From: Hibiscus mutabilis
Lineage: Eukaryota > Streptophyta > Magnoliopsida > Malvales > Malvaceae
Direction of reading: 5' to 3'
DNA length: 64,000 bases
Assembly (NCBI GenBank): GCA_019671005.1
Contig: CM033752.1
Coordinates: 27,350,969 to 27,414,968, forward strand
Both the position numbers and the translations under genes were made by a program. Below are positions 20,636 to 32,832 of the stretch, piece after piece (the first letter of the stretch is position 1; the number at the start of each line of letters is the position of its first letter). The notes beneath the pieces are model-generated. The model was not told the origin of the DNA. It searched no databases and saw only the letters and a list, made by a program, of their open reading frames with translations.

Positions 20636-23167
20636 TTTGTGGTTATGATTTTGTATGCTTTTGTTCGGATGATCTAGCGTGATCCCGAGTATGGTTGGGC
20701 CTTGTGGGCCATGTATGATGATTGCTATGATGAGAGCATGCGTTTAGGCGACTAGTGGTAGCTCCATGTGTTTATTTATCTCCCATTGTTGCTCATACTA
20801 GCTTGCATGCTTATGTTTATAATTAGCATGAAATATAGTAGAGTAGATGTGTACCGTTAAGCTTTGTAAGCTTAGCGCACGAGATTGTTATTTTCGTGTG
20901 TAGGTTGATCGTCGGATCGTGGGTTCAAGGAGCACTATCAGATTCAAGCATGTGGAGGTTTTCATAGTACGATACTTGCGTTTAATGGGCTATATATTCA
21001 TAGGACCTTACGTGGTCGAGTTTGTAATTCTTACTTTTGAAATTGTATTAATCAAGTCAAATGTTTAAATGTTTTAAATTAAATTGGAGCTCCTTTGTAA
21101 TGATTTAAATTGTTTATCTATGTTTTCAATTGTTGGATCTAAATATTTTGGAAATACCTTGTTTGGGCTAAATCTAGTTGTGAAATTTTATGGTTTTGGG
21201 TTAGGCCTGAGGCCCAAATATGGCATCTGGATCGAGGGTGTTACAACAGTGGTATCAAAGATTAGGTTTAGTCAGTTCTATGAAACCTCGGGGTGGTATA
21301 TGATGAAATTCTTTTAAGGAGGGGGAGTTGTAATGACCCAATTCTCGGGTTAGTAAATCGGGTCTCAGACCTGAGTTATGGGCCTTTATTTTAGAAGTCC
21401 AAGTTAAGGTTGTTAAGTTGGGCCCATTATATTAAGGAAAAAGTTTTGAAATTTAAATAGAGGAAAAAAAGAGATAAGGTGGGAAGAAAAAGGAAAAAGT
21501 GAAAAGTGGGTGACGTGGAAGAAAGAAAAAAAGAGAGAAAAAGGTTAAGGAGAAAATTTAAACTACAATCTATGGAGATCCGGCCATCCGTTGTCGATAG
21601 CTCTACCGTCATTGTGTCCATCTCTTCGAGACGAGTTCGTCAGAACTAGCAGCGTAGCCATCATCGGAGGGGGTGGAAGAAAAGAAGTTTTGTATTTTCG
21701 AGTTAAATGGGTTATAATACTTAGAATGCAAAACTGAGGCCGTGATCGTGTTCACCAGTGTCGAAAGAGTCGGGAAAATGCTTTGTTGTATCCATTCGAC
21801 TATCGAAAATCGCCGCACGCGCCGCCACCTGTACGTGGGTAACGTCCGGCTGAGCTGGGCTATTATAACCCAGCTAAATCCAGTCAGTTGGGCTAAGCTG
21901 AGTCAGCCTACCCAACTGACCCAAGCCACATGCCGAACCGAGCTAGTTGCCGTCGTCGTTGACTGAAGTTGATCATTGACTGATGTTGACTTATTCTTGG
22001 AGATCTTACCTAAGGTTTCTCGATGTTCTGAGTCTGTTGGAGCAGTTCGTTTTGCCAAATTTGAACCCAGTAAGTTGTTTTTACATATTTTATCCCCTAA
22101 AGTAATCTAATAGTGTGAAATAACTTTTATAGCCGCATTTGTTTTATCCAAGTTTTGGTGAACTCAAATATTGGAATTAAAGAGATGTTTGGAGAAGCTT
22201 GGATGGAGATTTATCGCTAAGGTTAGTACACCTCAAACTCCTATTGCTTTATGAGCATCATGAATATGATTACTTTGCGTGTTAGTATCTGCAAAATAGA
22301 TAGATGATGAATATGCATGTGTGGAGACCGATAGTATAAGACTTGATATTTTTGATATGCATGATGATGCTACGAATATGATGGGACTCATAGAGGCTTT
22401 AGAGACCGTGTAGGGTTGTTTGAGATACTCATATGATTATTTGATGATTGTTTGATTGAAATAATTGTGATCCTTGTATGCTTGTTCGAATAGATTGATG
22501 ACGTTTGATGGGAATTATGCTTAAGTGTTAAATACTTGATTAAATGATTATAAAATCGATAATTAATATTAATTGGGTGAATGCGTTAGTAAACAAATTC
22601 TAATGACTTTCATAAGCTTTAAGGATCGAATAAAGCGTGGTAATATCGTAATTTGACGAAATGGTATGAACCCGTAAATAGGGTATCGGTACGAGCTTCA
22701 GCGTACTGGTATGCATTTGGGAGTCGTATCGATACGAGTTAACTTGTACCGATACTTGTAGAAATTAAGAATTTCCAATAAGCTATATTAGTATCGGTAC
22801 GCGTGTGAGTACCGATACCCAGGGGTACCATATCGATACTCGTATTCATACCAGTATCCATTGAACAGAATAATCTACAATGCTATTAAAAGATGGAAAT
22901 TGATGTGGGATGTTAATGAGCTAATACAGATTAATAAGATAATTAACAAGGATACAAATGTATACTTCTATAATGAATTAATAAGTTGGTAAACTTAATT
23001 GGGTGACTTGATAATTGATAGAGACCATAGGGTTATGTTAATCGTGCCAATACTTATGTCGATGATGCGTGCGTTTTGGACACTTGATTGGTTGTGTTAC
23101 CTTTGATTGATGGGATTTAGATACACAATGAGAAAGTGTTGCAACACCATGGTTAGAGATGCCGAAT

Positions 23168-23365
23168 GTACGTTCCTGAAGCTGTGTGACACCAAGTCTC
23201 ATTCGAAGATGCTCGATGAGAAATTATGAGTATGAGTGTACGTTCCTGAAGCTATGTGGCACCGAGTCTCACCCAAAGAGTGTACGTTCTCGAAGCTGTA
23301 TGGCATCAGACCTCACTCAGAGTGTATATTCCTGAAGTTGTGTGGCATCGGGCCTCACTCCAGGT
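23168..23365 (+). repeat. ~55-bp tandem repeats inside the 3' LTR
   Basis: Same unit as the array at 20440-20635, again with four diverged copies. Confidence 0.75.
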
Positions 23366-24225
23366 TTGTGGTTATGACTTTGTATGCTTTTACTTGGATG
23401 ATTTGGTGTGATCCCAAGTATGGTTGGGCCTTGTGGGCCATGTATGATGATTGCTATGATGAGAACATGTGTTTAGGCGACTAGTGGTAGCGCCATGTGT
23501 TTATTTATCTCTCTTTGTTGTTCGTACTAGCTTGCATGCTTATGTTTATGTTTAGCATGAAGTATAGTAGAGTAGATGTGTACTGTTGAGCTTTGTAAGC
23601 TCAGCGCTCGGAATCGTTATTTTCGTGCGTAGGTTGATCGTCAGATCGTGGGTTTGAGAAGCACTATCAATATGGAATTCCAGCATGTGGAGGTTTTCAG
23701 AGTATGTTACTTGCGTTTAGTGGGCTATGTATTTATAGGAGCTTACGTGGTCGAGTTTGTAATTCTTACTTTTGAAATTGTATTACTCAAGTCAAATGTT
23801 TAAATGTTTTAAATTAAAGTGGACCTCTTTTGTAACGATTTAAATTGTTTATCTATGTTTTCAACTATTAGATCTAAATATTTTGGAAATACCTTGTTTG
23901 GGCTAAATATAGTTGCAAAATTTTATGGTTTTGGGTTAGGCTTGAGGCCAAAATGTGACATCCAAGTCGAGTGTGTTACAAAATATTAAAGTTTTGTGGG
24001 GTTTTTAAATTTAATGATTTTTTGTTTTTTAAAAAAAATTAAATGAAAATTAAGAAACATACCACGTGTCACATTTTTATTGGACGATGAATTTTTTAAT
24101 GGCCGTTGATGGAAAAAACCTTAAAAGGGTTACAGAATGAAACATTCAACACCTACTTGGGCTGAAAAATACTTTAGGTACCTATATGAAAATAAGGTAT
24201 AATTTATGCACTTATTTGAGTATTG

Positions 24226-25469
24226 AGCCTTTATAATATAATCAATATATTAAATAGTTTTTAAAAATATACTTTATATTTAAATACCCTCATTCACTTT
24301 TTATTCTTTTCGTTAAAGACTAAACGTTTAATATGTTTGAATTTTTAATTTTTTATTACTTGCGACAATTTATCGAATAAATTAAAATAATAAAAGGAAT
24401 CTTAAAATAGCGATAAAAATAGATTAGCCTATTAAAATATTTTTTTAAGATGAGAAACATCTTATAAAATTAAAGAATAAAATTAATAAGATCAACTTTT
24501 AACTCAGTTCACTCTCAAGCAATATGCAATCTTAACCTATAATCCTAGAAACATCATAAATAGAATATTAATAAAAATATATTAAATATTACAACATTAC
24601 TTAAATATATGTAGCATCATTTATATATTAAACTAATGTTAAATAAAAATATTTAATAAATTTACACCACAAATAATTAGTCACATAATTAAAAATGCAA
24701 CAAAGATCCATAAGAACTTAGTTCATTGTACTAAGGTAAACATTGTCCAAACGAGATTGAATTGTATAATACCTAAGAAAATGGAGCCCGCCATTGGGGA
24801 TGTCACTCTTGTAAAAATATTATTTTTCTCCCAAACCAAACATAGGGATGCAATTCTGAAAAATATTTTTTTTGGATAAGTAATTCTGAAAAATATCATT
24901 AAGCCTGTAATATTTTTTTTGTTCCTGCGAACGAAATGCACATTTAATTTTACTCTTCAATTCTTAAAGGGGTGAGAATTGGTTTAATTACTTGAATAAT
25001 TATACTCTTCAATCTAATGATAATAATAATAATATGTTGAGAAATTTGTATATTAAAAATAATAAAATTTATATAATAAATTTTTATAACGTGAACTTTA
25101 TATATATATATATAACGTTATATTATTTTTTATAATAAAATAATAACATTTTAATATAACATGAACTCCTTATTTCTCATAACATGAAATTCTTTTACAT
25201 ATATATAATATGTTAAGAGTTTTATTATAACATTTCATATATAGCTAGGTTAATAATTAATGAACAGGTAGTTTTATAAAGTTTCTTTCAAGAGTACAAT
25301 ATTGTATAAAAGTATCTTGTTTATGATATATATATTCTGATTTAGATTCAGATAATGAAGAACTCATTCAAGGACCAACCGATGTTGAGAATGAACATGT
25401 TTAATCCCACGTATGAAATATCCCAATAAATTTGTAATGCTAGGACAATTAGATAATTTGCGTACAATG
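24226..25469. other. AT-rich intergenic DNA, no gene seen
   Basis: Includes a TA microsatellite around 25100-25112 and several TATAACATGAA-like words at 25120-25210. The open frame at 24723-24941 (minus) has no recognisable domain. Confidence 0.3.
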
Positions 25470-25741
25470 TTAATTATTATTTTATTTTTATTAGTATTTT
25501 TATTTTTTAATTGAAAAAAGGGCTATTACCAGAGGCCTCATTAAAAACCTCTATACATCTAAATGGAGGAAAAGAGTACCCTTGATAATAGTTACATAAA
25601 AACGACAGTCACAATTTAAGCGCAAAACAATGTGCACAAAAAAAAAACTAATATTGAATCAGGAGGGATCCTGGCCAAGTAACACAAGAGAAATAATCTC
25701 AGGGGTAGACTAGAGAACGTAATCTCTCCTAACTCCTATCT

Positions 25742-28700
25742 TTAGGCCATCTTAGCCAAACCATCTACAACTTGGTCCGCCACACGACTCACATGAGTGA
25801 TCCGTACCTCCCAATCTCGCATGATCAAATCACAGACACGTGCATAAAGAGCACTATCCACTAATGCGCCCAATTCACCATGTAGCATTTTCACCAAACT
25901 TATGTTATCCGACTCCAACTCTACCTGTTGATAACCCAAATCCACGCATGCCCAAGGCCTATGTATACCGCCCATAGTTCTGCTACAATCACAGAGCAAA
26001 TACCCAAACTTCGCGCGAAACCGAAACACCAAGTTCTATCATAGTCACGCATGACTCCCCTCGCTGACGCCATATTGCGAACACCGCCCACAGCATCATC
26101 GACATTCAACTTCCACCATCCCCGTCCCGGTTTAGTCCACCATTGGCTTGCTTTAGTAGCCTTTATCTGAGTTGCCGGCAGTCGCGCACAATCAATAATC
26201 TCCCCCCGTAGCCTCCGGCAATGCATTGCCACATCGTTAAATAAATTACGACCCTCATTAAAAATATAGTGGCACCTATTTCGCCATAACGCCCAACAAC
26301 AAATTGCAAACATATGTGGCCATTCTTCACCCATATCTTGGTTTGCCACACAGCCGTGTAGGTTCCCTGTCAACCATGTCTCAAAATCCTCTACATAGAA
26401 ACCTTGCAGCCTACTTGATCGGATAAGTTGCTCCCACACTTTCCTTGCCCTCGGACATTGTCTCAAAACATGATTAAGATTCTCTTCGCCTTGATTACAA
26501 ATCACACAAACACCACAACTGGAAAGATGTTGACAAAACCTCTCTACATTGGTTAAGACTCGGTCATGTGAAACCAACCATAGAAAAACTCTAATGCGTT
26601 GCGGCACTTTTAACAGCCAAATTATTTTCCACAAGCTACTTCCCGAACGTGGAATAATTGGTCCCAAAGCTTTGTAAGCTGACGAAGTCGTAAACATGTG
26701 ATGAGATTCCCATCGCCACCCCATACGATCATGCCCAAATGACGCATATGGTGGAATTGTTGCCGTAATTTTAAGAACAATATCCTATGGAAGAACTTGT
26801 TCTAGACATTGCCAATCCCAATTCCCCAATGTTGTTACCATCGCAGCTACAAACAACGAGGAAGGTAGCTCATTTAGCGTGCAAACAGTAGCAAGCGGTT
26901 CCATATTATCAAGCCAATAATCCCACCAGAAATTTGTATGCCAACCATCACGCACCTGCCAACAACTACCTCAACGTACATCCTCCCAAACATTACTGAT
27001 GCCTTTTCATACCCGCGAACATCCTATGCGAGCAATAGATTGAGGTAACTCCCATTCCCATCTATACTTGGCTTTAACAACTTGTATCCACAATTTTTCT
27101 TCTCCCCGCGCCAACTGGTAACCAAGCTTTATTAGAAGAGCATTATTTTGTCGGTTGAGATTTCAAAGACCCAAATCCCCATTATCCTTCGGTAGAATTA
27201 CAATGTCCCATTTAACAGGAGCAATCGCCAAAGATCCATTGGATGAACCCCACACAAAATGCCGTATAATTTTTTTCCATTACATCACAGATTCCCTTTG
27301 ACAACAAAGTTGTCTGCATAACATAGGTCGGTATCGCTTCTAGAACTGCCTTAGCTAAGGTGATACGTCTTGCAAGCGACAAAGTCTTAGCCGCTCATCC
27401 CAATAACCTTCACTCAATCTGATCCATATTAGCCTCTACAAAAAGCACTAGATCGTTAACGAAGAAAAGATGCGAAAGGCCTGGCCCATTACGTGACAAA
27501 TGAATCCATTTCCAATCACCATTTTGCACTTTACGATCGATGTCCTGACTGAGCCGTTCTATACATAGAACAAAAAGGTATGGAGAGAATGGATCCCCTT
27601 GACGAAACCCACGTGTCATAACAAAATCACCCATCATCTCCCTATTTCACAGAATCTGCATACTAACTGAACACATACATTTCATAATCCATTGTATAAA
27701 TTGAGCAAGTAGACCTACATCATACAACGTTTCCTCTACAAAGCTCCATTAACTGAACACATACATTTCATAATCCATTGTATAAATTGAGCAAGTAGAC
27801 CTACATCATACAACGTTTCCTCTACAAAAAGCACTAGATCGTTAACGAAGAAAAGATGCGAAAGGCCTGGCCCATTACGTGACAAATGAATCCATTTCCA
27901 ATCACCATTTTGCACTTTACGATCGATGTCCTGACTGAGCCGTTCTATACATAGAACAAAAAGGTATGGAGAGAATGGATCCCCTTGACGAATCCCACGT
28001 GTCATAACAAAATCACCCGTCATCTCCCTATTTCACAGAATCTGCATACTAACTGAACACATACATTTCATAATCCATTGTATAAATTGAGCAAGTAGAC
28101 CTACATCATACAACGTTTCCTCTACAAAGCTCCACTCTAATATGTCGTAGGCTTTCTCCAAATCTACCTTTATCACCATCCACGGTTTCATATCCTTCTT
28201 TCTACTCATAGTATATATAACTTCTTGTGCAAGGATGATGTTATCTGTAATGTGTCTGCCAGTAACAAAGCTCGTCTGATTCAAAGAAACCCAATCCGAT
28301 AGATATGGTTTTAACTTGTCAACCAACACCTTAGTTACCACCTTATACACCACTGTACAAAGACTGGTAGGCCTTAGCTGTCAAAAATTGTCAGGATTAG
28401 GTACTTTGGGAATAAGAACCATTAAAGTTTTATTTGCCTTATCACCCAAATCACCAGTTTTGAAAAAAATTATCCACAAATTGATAAATAGACTCGCCAA
28501 CCGTGGACCAATTTTTCTAGAAAAAGATCGCCTGAAACCCATCTACACCCGGCGCCTTTAGCGGTCCTATGCTAAAAACAACTCGTCCAACCTCATCCCT
28601 CGTAACTGGCCTTACTAACTTTTGTAATTCAAGCTCATATAATTGTTTGAAACCCCTTTATATTCGGCACTAGGTACTTGCCGCGGCTCAGAAGTAAAAA

Positions 28701-29886
28701 GGCTCTGAAAAAATTAGACCACATGTTCCTTAAGTGGTTTGTCATCGTGGCACCAAGTCCCATCCTCCAGACGGATCATTCGAATAACATTTTTCTAACG
28801 TCAAGGGAGTGTCATCATGTGAAAATATTTCGTGTTTCTATCACCTTATTTTATCCATTTACTCCATGACTTTTGGAACCAAAGACTTTCCTCCTGACTA
28901 AGAACCATATCCAACTCTTTTTTGAGCGCCACATCTAACGATATCATATAGGGGTTTCTTGCTCTATCTAAAGCAGCCTCCACACCACGAATACGTGCCA
29001 AGAGATGAGCCTTGCGATGCCCAATATTCCTAAAAACCACTTTTTTCCATACTCAGCTATTTCCTTGGAACTTAAATAACTTATCAAAAACACTTCCATT
29101 AGAACCCCAAGACTTAGTTAAAAGACGATCGAAATTCGGTTGTTCATTCTAGCAAGCAATAAATCTGTAGGGTTAGTTTCCTTGTGGTACCCTCCTAACA
29201 TCCGTATTAAGTAGTAGAGGCCTATGATCAAATCCCACCTGAGGTAAGTGAACCATTTCAGTCATAGGAAACTGTACATACCAACGCGCATTGCAGAGCC
29301 CTCTATCAAGCCGTTGCCTCATATCTCCACGTTCCCAAGTGAAACGCGGCCCTGAGAACCCCATATACAAAAGCCCAGAGAAGAAAAGAAAATCACAAAA
29401 TTTAGTACAAATCACAGTTCTGCGTTGGGACCCCCCGCTTCTCTCTTCGAGGCTACAAATGACGTTAAAATCTCCCTCAAGCATCCACGACCAATCAGAC
29501 CCCAGATCAAGGGCCTTAAGCTGATCCCAAACTATGTTGCGTCTACTATAATTCGGGCTCGCATAAACAAAATTCAGGAAGAAAGTACTACTCAAAATAG
29601 AATCCACACAAATTCTATGTGGAAACTGATTGGAGATAGCCAGAATATCCACTGTAATGAAATCCTTCCACATCACCCAAATACCTCATGAAAACCCCTC
29701 TGCTTCTACACGATAAGAAGAATCAAAACCAAATCTTCGAACAAACTCATATGCTTCCCTACCATTGACTCTAGGTTCTATTACTGCAACAATATCTGAT
29801 TCATGCGTTCTTAACAACAATCTAAAATAGCGTTTAAATTAAAGGCCAAGAGCGCCTTGAGCATTCCAATAAATGACCTTAACCAT
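25742..29886 (-). pseudogene. LINE ORF2: endonuclease, RT, zf-RVT, RNase H, broken
   Basis: ORF2 begins at 29886 (VIYWNAQGALGL, then a stop). The endonuclease region has VVIEPR-like and LEGDFNVICSLEERSG motifs and ends with FDHRPLLL near 29210. RT motifs include VALKKEL..EE-like text near 28900, MVIKVDLEKAYD near 28170, GIRQGDPFSPYLFVLCIERL and SHLFFVNDLVLF. The usual (F/Y)ADD catalytic box therefore reads FVND. A zf-RVT segment (VPQRIRVFLWL, then C-x2-C..H..C spacing) lies near 26600-26450. An RNase H domain (GWWKLNVDDAVGG, ELESDN, ADQVVDGLAKMA) spans 26120-25742. A stretch of RT is duplicated in tandem (separate entry). Confidence 0.85.
27434..28130. repeat. Tandem duplication of ~390 bp inside the LINE RT
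   Basis: The block starting AAAAAGCACTAGATCGTTAA occurs near 27437 and again near 27827 and is nearly identical through the GGCCTGGCCCATTACG and TTTTGCACTTTACGATCG segments. A shorter piece starting CTGAACACATACATTTCATA occurs three times, near 27666, 27752 and 28053. Both long copies encode the same defective FVND motif, so the duplication came after that mutation and is recent relative to the element. Confidence 0.85.
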
Positions 29887-29934
29887 TAAAAAAGTGATGT
29901 AAAGAAAAAACACAACCATCAATCAACAAAACAC

Positions 29935-31855
29935 TTAAGACACCTTCATTTCCATATCCTGTTCAAAGGATGTATTAGCAATCCATTGAACCGTTGTGTC
30001 TGAGCTCACACTTGGCGTCTTAGCTATAATTGCACCATGATCGGCCGAAGAGGCCACCTTGTCCAAGGCCTTCGACACCAATTCAACCCATTCATTTACC
30101 AGGGTCGGTCTCTTATCACTATCAACCGCTTTCTTTGATTTTCTATTCTTCTGTGGTAAACCCATATTACCCACATTCCAAGTGGCACTTTTGGAATTAG
30201 CCTTACGAATCAGTCCATATGCTGATCTACCATTATTATCTTTTAGGACTCGCCTCGTTCTGTCCTCGATAACTCGTACAGCTTTGTGTTTCTCCGAGTT
30301 TAGCAACGTCAGTACCGATATTACTTTATCACGTGTTGCTACTGTTTTCACCACCTCCTCTTGGTTAATTGTTATAGTTGTATTCTTTGTTTCGTTATTA
30401 GGCTGAGGTAACAGCTCTCCCCCACTACGCTCAATTTGTTCCACAATCCCCACTGTGGTCGTAACAGTCTACTGATCGCACTCTATGCTGACAGCGTTTC
30501 TTAAACCCTAATCCTGCTCTACTCCCAAACCAGTACACACCACCTGTTTTATCTCCCCCATAAAAGCCACAGTTGTTGGTTCAACAGTAACGCCACTACA
30601 TGATTTTGTCTTTAGTTGTCTATCAGTAGTTTGCCGCTCCTTGTTCAGTAACTTGGGTGCACTTCCAGAGGCTAACACTTCAAACCTTGAGCCTCCACTC
30701 AATCCTAACACGCCTTTGCCCTTTACATCAGGTCTATTTGTTTGATTCGATTGTTTCTTTCTACGTTCCACTTGCATCTAGAGGCCAAACATCTCATCCG
30801 TGGTGAGTGCCGACACAGCCATCGACCCCCCACCGTTTTTTTCTCGAACTCCACAAACCTCTTTAGAGTATCTATACTTCTCACATCCATAACATATAAC
30901 CGGTAATCCCTCATATTCAATCACCTGGTATCTACCATCTATCATAATGCTTGGGACCAAAGGTTGCTCCAAATTCACCACTATCGCAAGACGGGCAAAT
31001 CTTCCTCTTCGCCCCTCTGTTGTATTGAAGTCAACATGCACCACAGTTCTAAGGACACTAGTTATCGCCTAAAATAGATTCTCAGAGTAATATCTATACG
31101 GCAAACCAGGCAACAACACCCATGCTATAATTTTTTTGGATAGTCAACCGCAGTAGAGAATTCGCGCGACTATGGTTGCACTGTTAAATAACTCCCGTAC
31201 ACCACCCATGGACCTCCTGTCAGAACTTTCTCATAATTCTCTTCCCTCGCAAATCGAATCAAATAGTATTCATTATCCAAATCAACAATACTAATCTCCC
31301 CTACCGGACTCCACAAAGATTGTATCTGATTACGTAGCGCCCGATATCCAATTGACTTTCCTAGTAACCTTACAATCAGCGATTTCGCTAATTTATCATC
31401 GATCGCTTTGTGAACACGATCCGAGAATCGAATCTCAGGCACTGTTCCTTGGTATCTGATAATGACATCATCACTCGAAACCTTTATTTTGATGTCACTT
31501 ATGAAATCATTCATTTTCTCAGTCCCCGGTTGGCCTATCACCATATCTTGGAAAGATGGTCTAGTCGATTGCTCCTTAGTAACAATAGGCATCGTTTGCA
31601 CCGCCGTCTCCATACCCAGCGGTGTTTCTTCATTGCCCTCTTGAGTTGTTCCTCTCACAGCTATGGTGGGGTTCGGACCATCCATCTCTATACCCTCTAC
31701 AGTGCCCTCTGGCACTAACCCACCTTGATCGCCCCTCATTCTCTCCATGACCAAACCAGACGTTGCATCCTGTTGAGTAGATAAATCTGGTGGCCTGCCG
31801 AGCGGCACAAGCTGCGCCGCAGATGAAACTCCACCGGAAGGTGCCCTTATACTTA
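29935..31855 (-). pseudogene. LINE ORF1 with DUF4283 and degenerate zinc knuckle
   Basis: The N-terminal part has the DUF4283 nucleic-acid-binding domain (AKSLIVRLLGKSIGYRALRN, LIRFAREENYEKVLTGGPW). After a frame break near 31170 the product continues with PGLPYRYY, GRFARLAIVVNLEQPLV and a zinc-knuckle region CYGCEKYRYSKEVC. The knuckle should be CX2CX4HX4C, but the histidine position holds tyrosine. A low-complexity C-terminal tail runs to the stop at 29935. Further breaks lie near 30778 and 30500. Confidence 0.8.
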
Positions 31856-31859
31856 ATTA

Positions 31860-32172
31860 AATATTTAGAGGATATTTTTACGTTTCATTAATATTTTTTA
31901 TAACAACTAATATTATTTTAGATTATGTAAAAATTTGATTTAGATTATCGGCCAATGAGTCGGATAGTAGTGGTTAAACTAAAAAAATATTATTGTAGAT
32001 TCTTTTATAAACACTGTAGTTGGTTATTAAAAAAACACTTCACATAGATAATAAATCTCTTCTAAAATTGTGAGAAAATTATTTGTATTGTTTTTCTTGA
32101 ACACAAAATAATCTAAAATTTGAAATTTGGATTTTAAATTTAAGAGGGACTATTACTAATGATATCAAAAGA
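31860..32172. other. Short AT-rich spacer, nothing recognised
   Basis: No gene or repeat boundary is visible between the LINE 5' end and the MULE MITE. Confidence 0.3.
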
Positions 32173-32181
32173 ATAATTATA

Positions 32182-32633
32182 GGGTAAAGTACACAAATGG
32201 ACACTAAACTATCTCTAAAAATATAAAATGGTCATTAAACTTTTAAATGTTACATAATGGGTATTAAACTTTAGTTTTTTTTTACAAAATGGTCAATGAG
32301 CCGTTAACTGTCGTTAATTGGGTGACATGACTGTTACAGAAATTTGAATAATATAACATTTAATCCTCTATATTGACACATTTAATCAATTTATTCCTAA
32401 TTTAACCCTCATTATTGATGTCTAAATTGATTGAATGTGTAAATATTGAGGATTATATATGTTATTATACAAATTTTCGTAACTACCACATCTCCTAGTG
32501 AAAGATAGTTAACGATCCAGTGACCGTTTTGTAATAAAAACTAAAGTTTAATGACAATTATATAATTTTTGAAATTTTAGTGACCATTTTGTATTTTTAG
32601 GGATAGTTTAATGACCATTTGTGTACTTTACCC
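32182..32633. mobile_element. MULE-type MITE with 9-bp TSD
   Basis: It starts GGGTAAAGTACACAAATGGA and ends CCATTTGTGTACTTTACCC. ATAATTATA flanks it exactly at 32173-32181 and 32634-32642. The arms are inverted over about 180 bp. It belongs to the same family as 10770-11710. Confidence 0.88.
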
Positions 32634-32832
32634 ATAATTATATAATTTTTAGGGACCATTTGTGTATTTTTAGGGATAGTTTAATGACCATTTGTGTACT
32701 TTACCCATAATTATATAATTTTGTAATAAAATTAAGGTTTAATGACAATTATATAATTTTTGAAATTTTAGTGACCATTTTGTATTTTTAGGGATAGTTT
32801 AATGACCATTTGTGTACTTTACCCATAATTAT
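32634..32832. repeat. Extra tandem copies of the MITE 3' end and its target-site duplication
   Basis: After the second flank, the end sequence AGTTTAATGACCATTTGTGT...TTTACCC plus ATAATTATA recurs twice more, ending near 32703 and 32823, with 76-bp and about 120-bp spacings. The second extra copy also contains the TTTTGAAATTTTAGTGACCA block of the element interior. Confidence 0.8.

Larger units (their letters stand above)
19549..23980 (+). mobile_element. LTR retrotransposon reduced to two LTRs and an 83-bp interior
   Basis: The 5' LTR is 19549-21245 and the 3' LTR 21329-23980. Both start TGTAATGACCCAATTCTC and end in TGTTACA. AAATA flanks the element on both sides (19544-19548, 23981-23985), so the two LTRs entered as one element. 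The interior (21246-21328) holds only a PBS-like TGGTATCAAAGATT at 21250, matching the usual tRNA-iMet type site, and a polypurine tract AAGGAGGGGGAG just before the 3' LTR. No gag or pol is left. The 5' LTR is about 950 bp shorter than the 3' LTR because it lacks the part corresponding to roughly 21960-22860. The LTR type and PBS fit Ty3/gypsy. Confidence 0.85.
18990..24225. mobile_element. TIR element interrupted by an LTR retrotransposon
   Basis: Arms of about 200 bp at 19018-19215 and 23995-24190 are inverted copies. TAAAGTATTTTTCGGCCCAA at the left is answered by TTGGGCTGAAAAATACTTTA at the right, and the match continues through ATTGGA-type and ACGTGTCAC-type blocks. The non-repeated interior (19220-19548) is GC-richer than its surroundings and could be a captured fragment, but no protein is recognised. 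The LTR element at 19549-23980 split it. The outer ends are approximate and the superfamily is undetermined. Confidence 0.6.
25470..31855 (-). mobile_element. Degenerate L1-type LINE (non-LTR retrotransposon)
   Basis: Read on the minus strand this gives ORF1 (31855-29935), ORF2 (29886-25742), a short 3' UTR and an A-rich 3' tail of imperfect AAAAT units at about 25520-25470. The order is DUF4283, CCHC-like zinc knuckle, endonuclease, reverse transcriptase, zf-RVT and RNase H, which is the layout of plant L1 elements with RNase H. The 5' end is open at 31855 without a start codon, as expected of 5' truncation. TTAATTA occurs next to both ends and may be part of a target-site duplication, but it is too short and AT-rich to trust. 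Many stops and frameshifts make it inactive. Confidence 0.88.

Noticed and set aside
24723..24941. Minus-strand frame in the AT-rich spacer
   Set aside because: It is low complexity, with no domain, no conserved neighbours and no splice support.
28316..28561. Plus-strand frames across the LINE
   Set aside because: These are antisense shadows of ORF2; all recognised motifs are on the minus strand.
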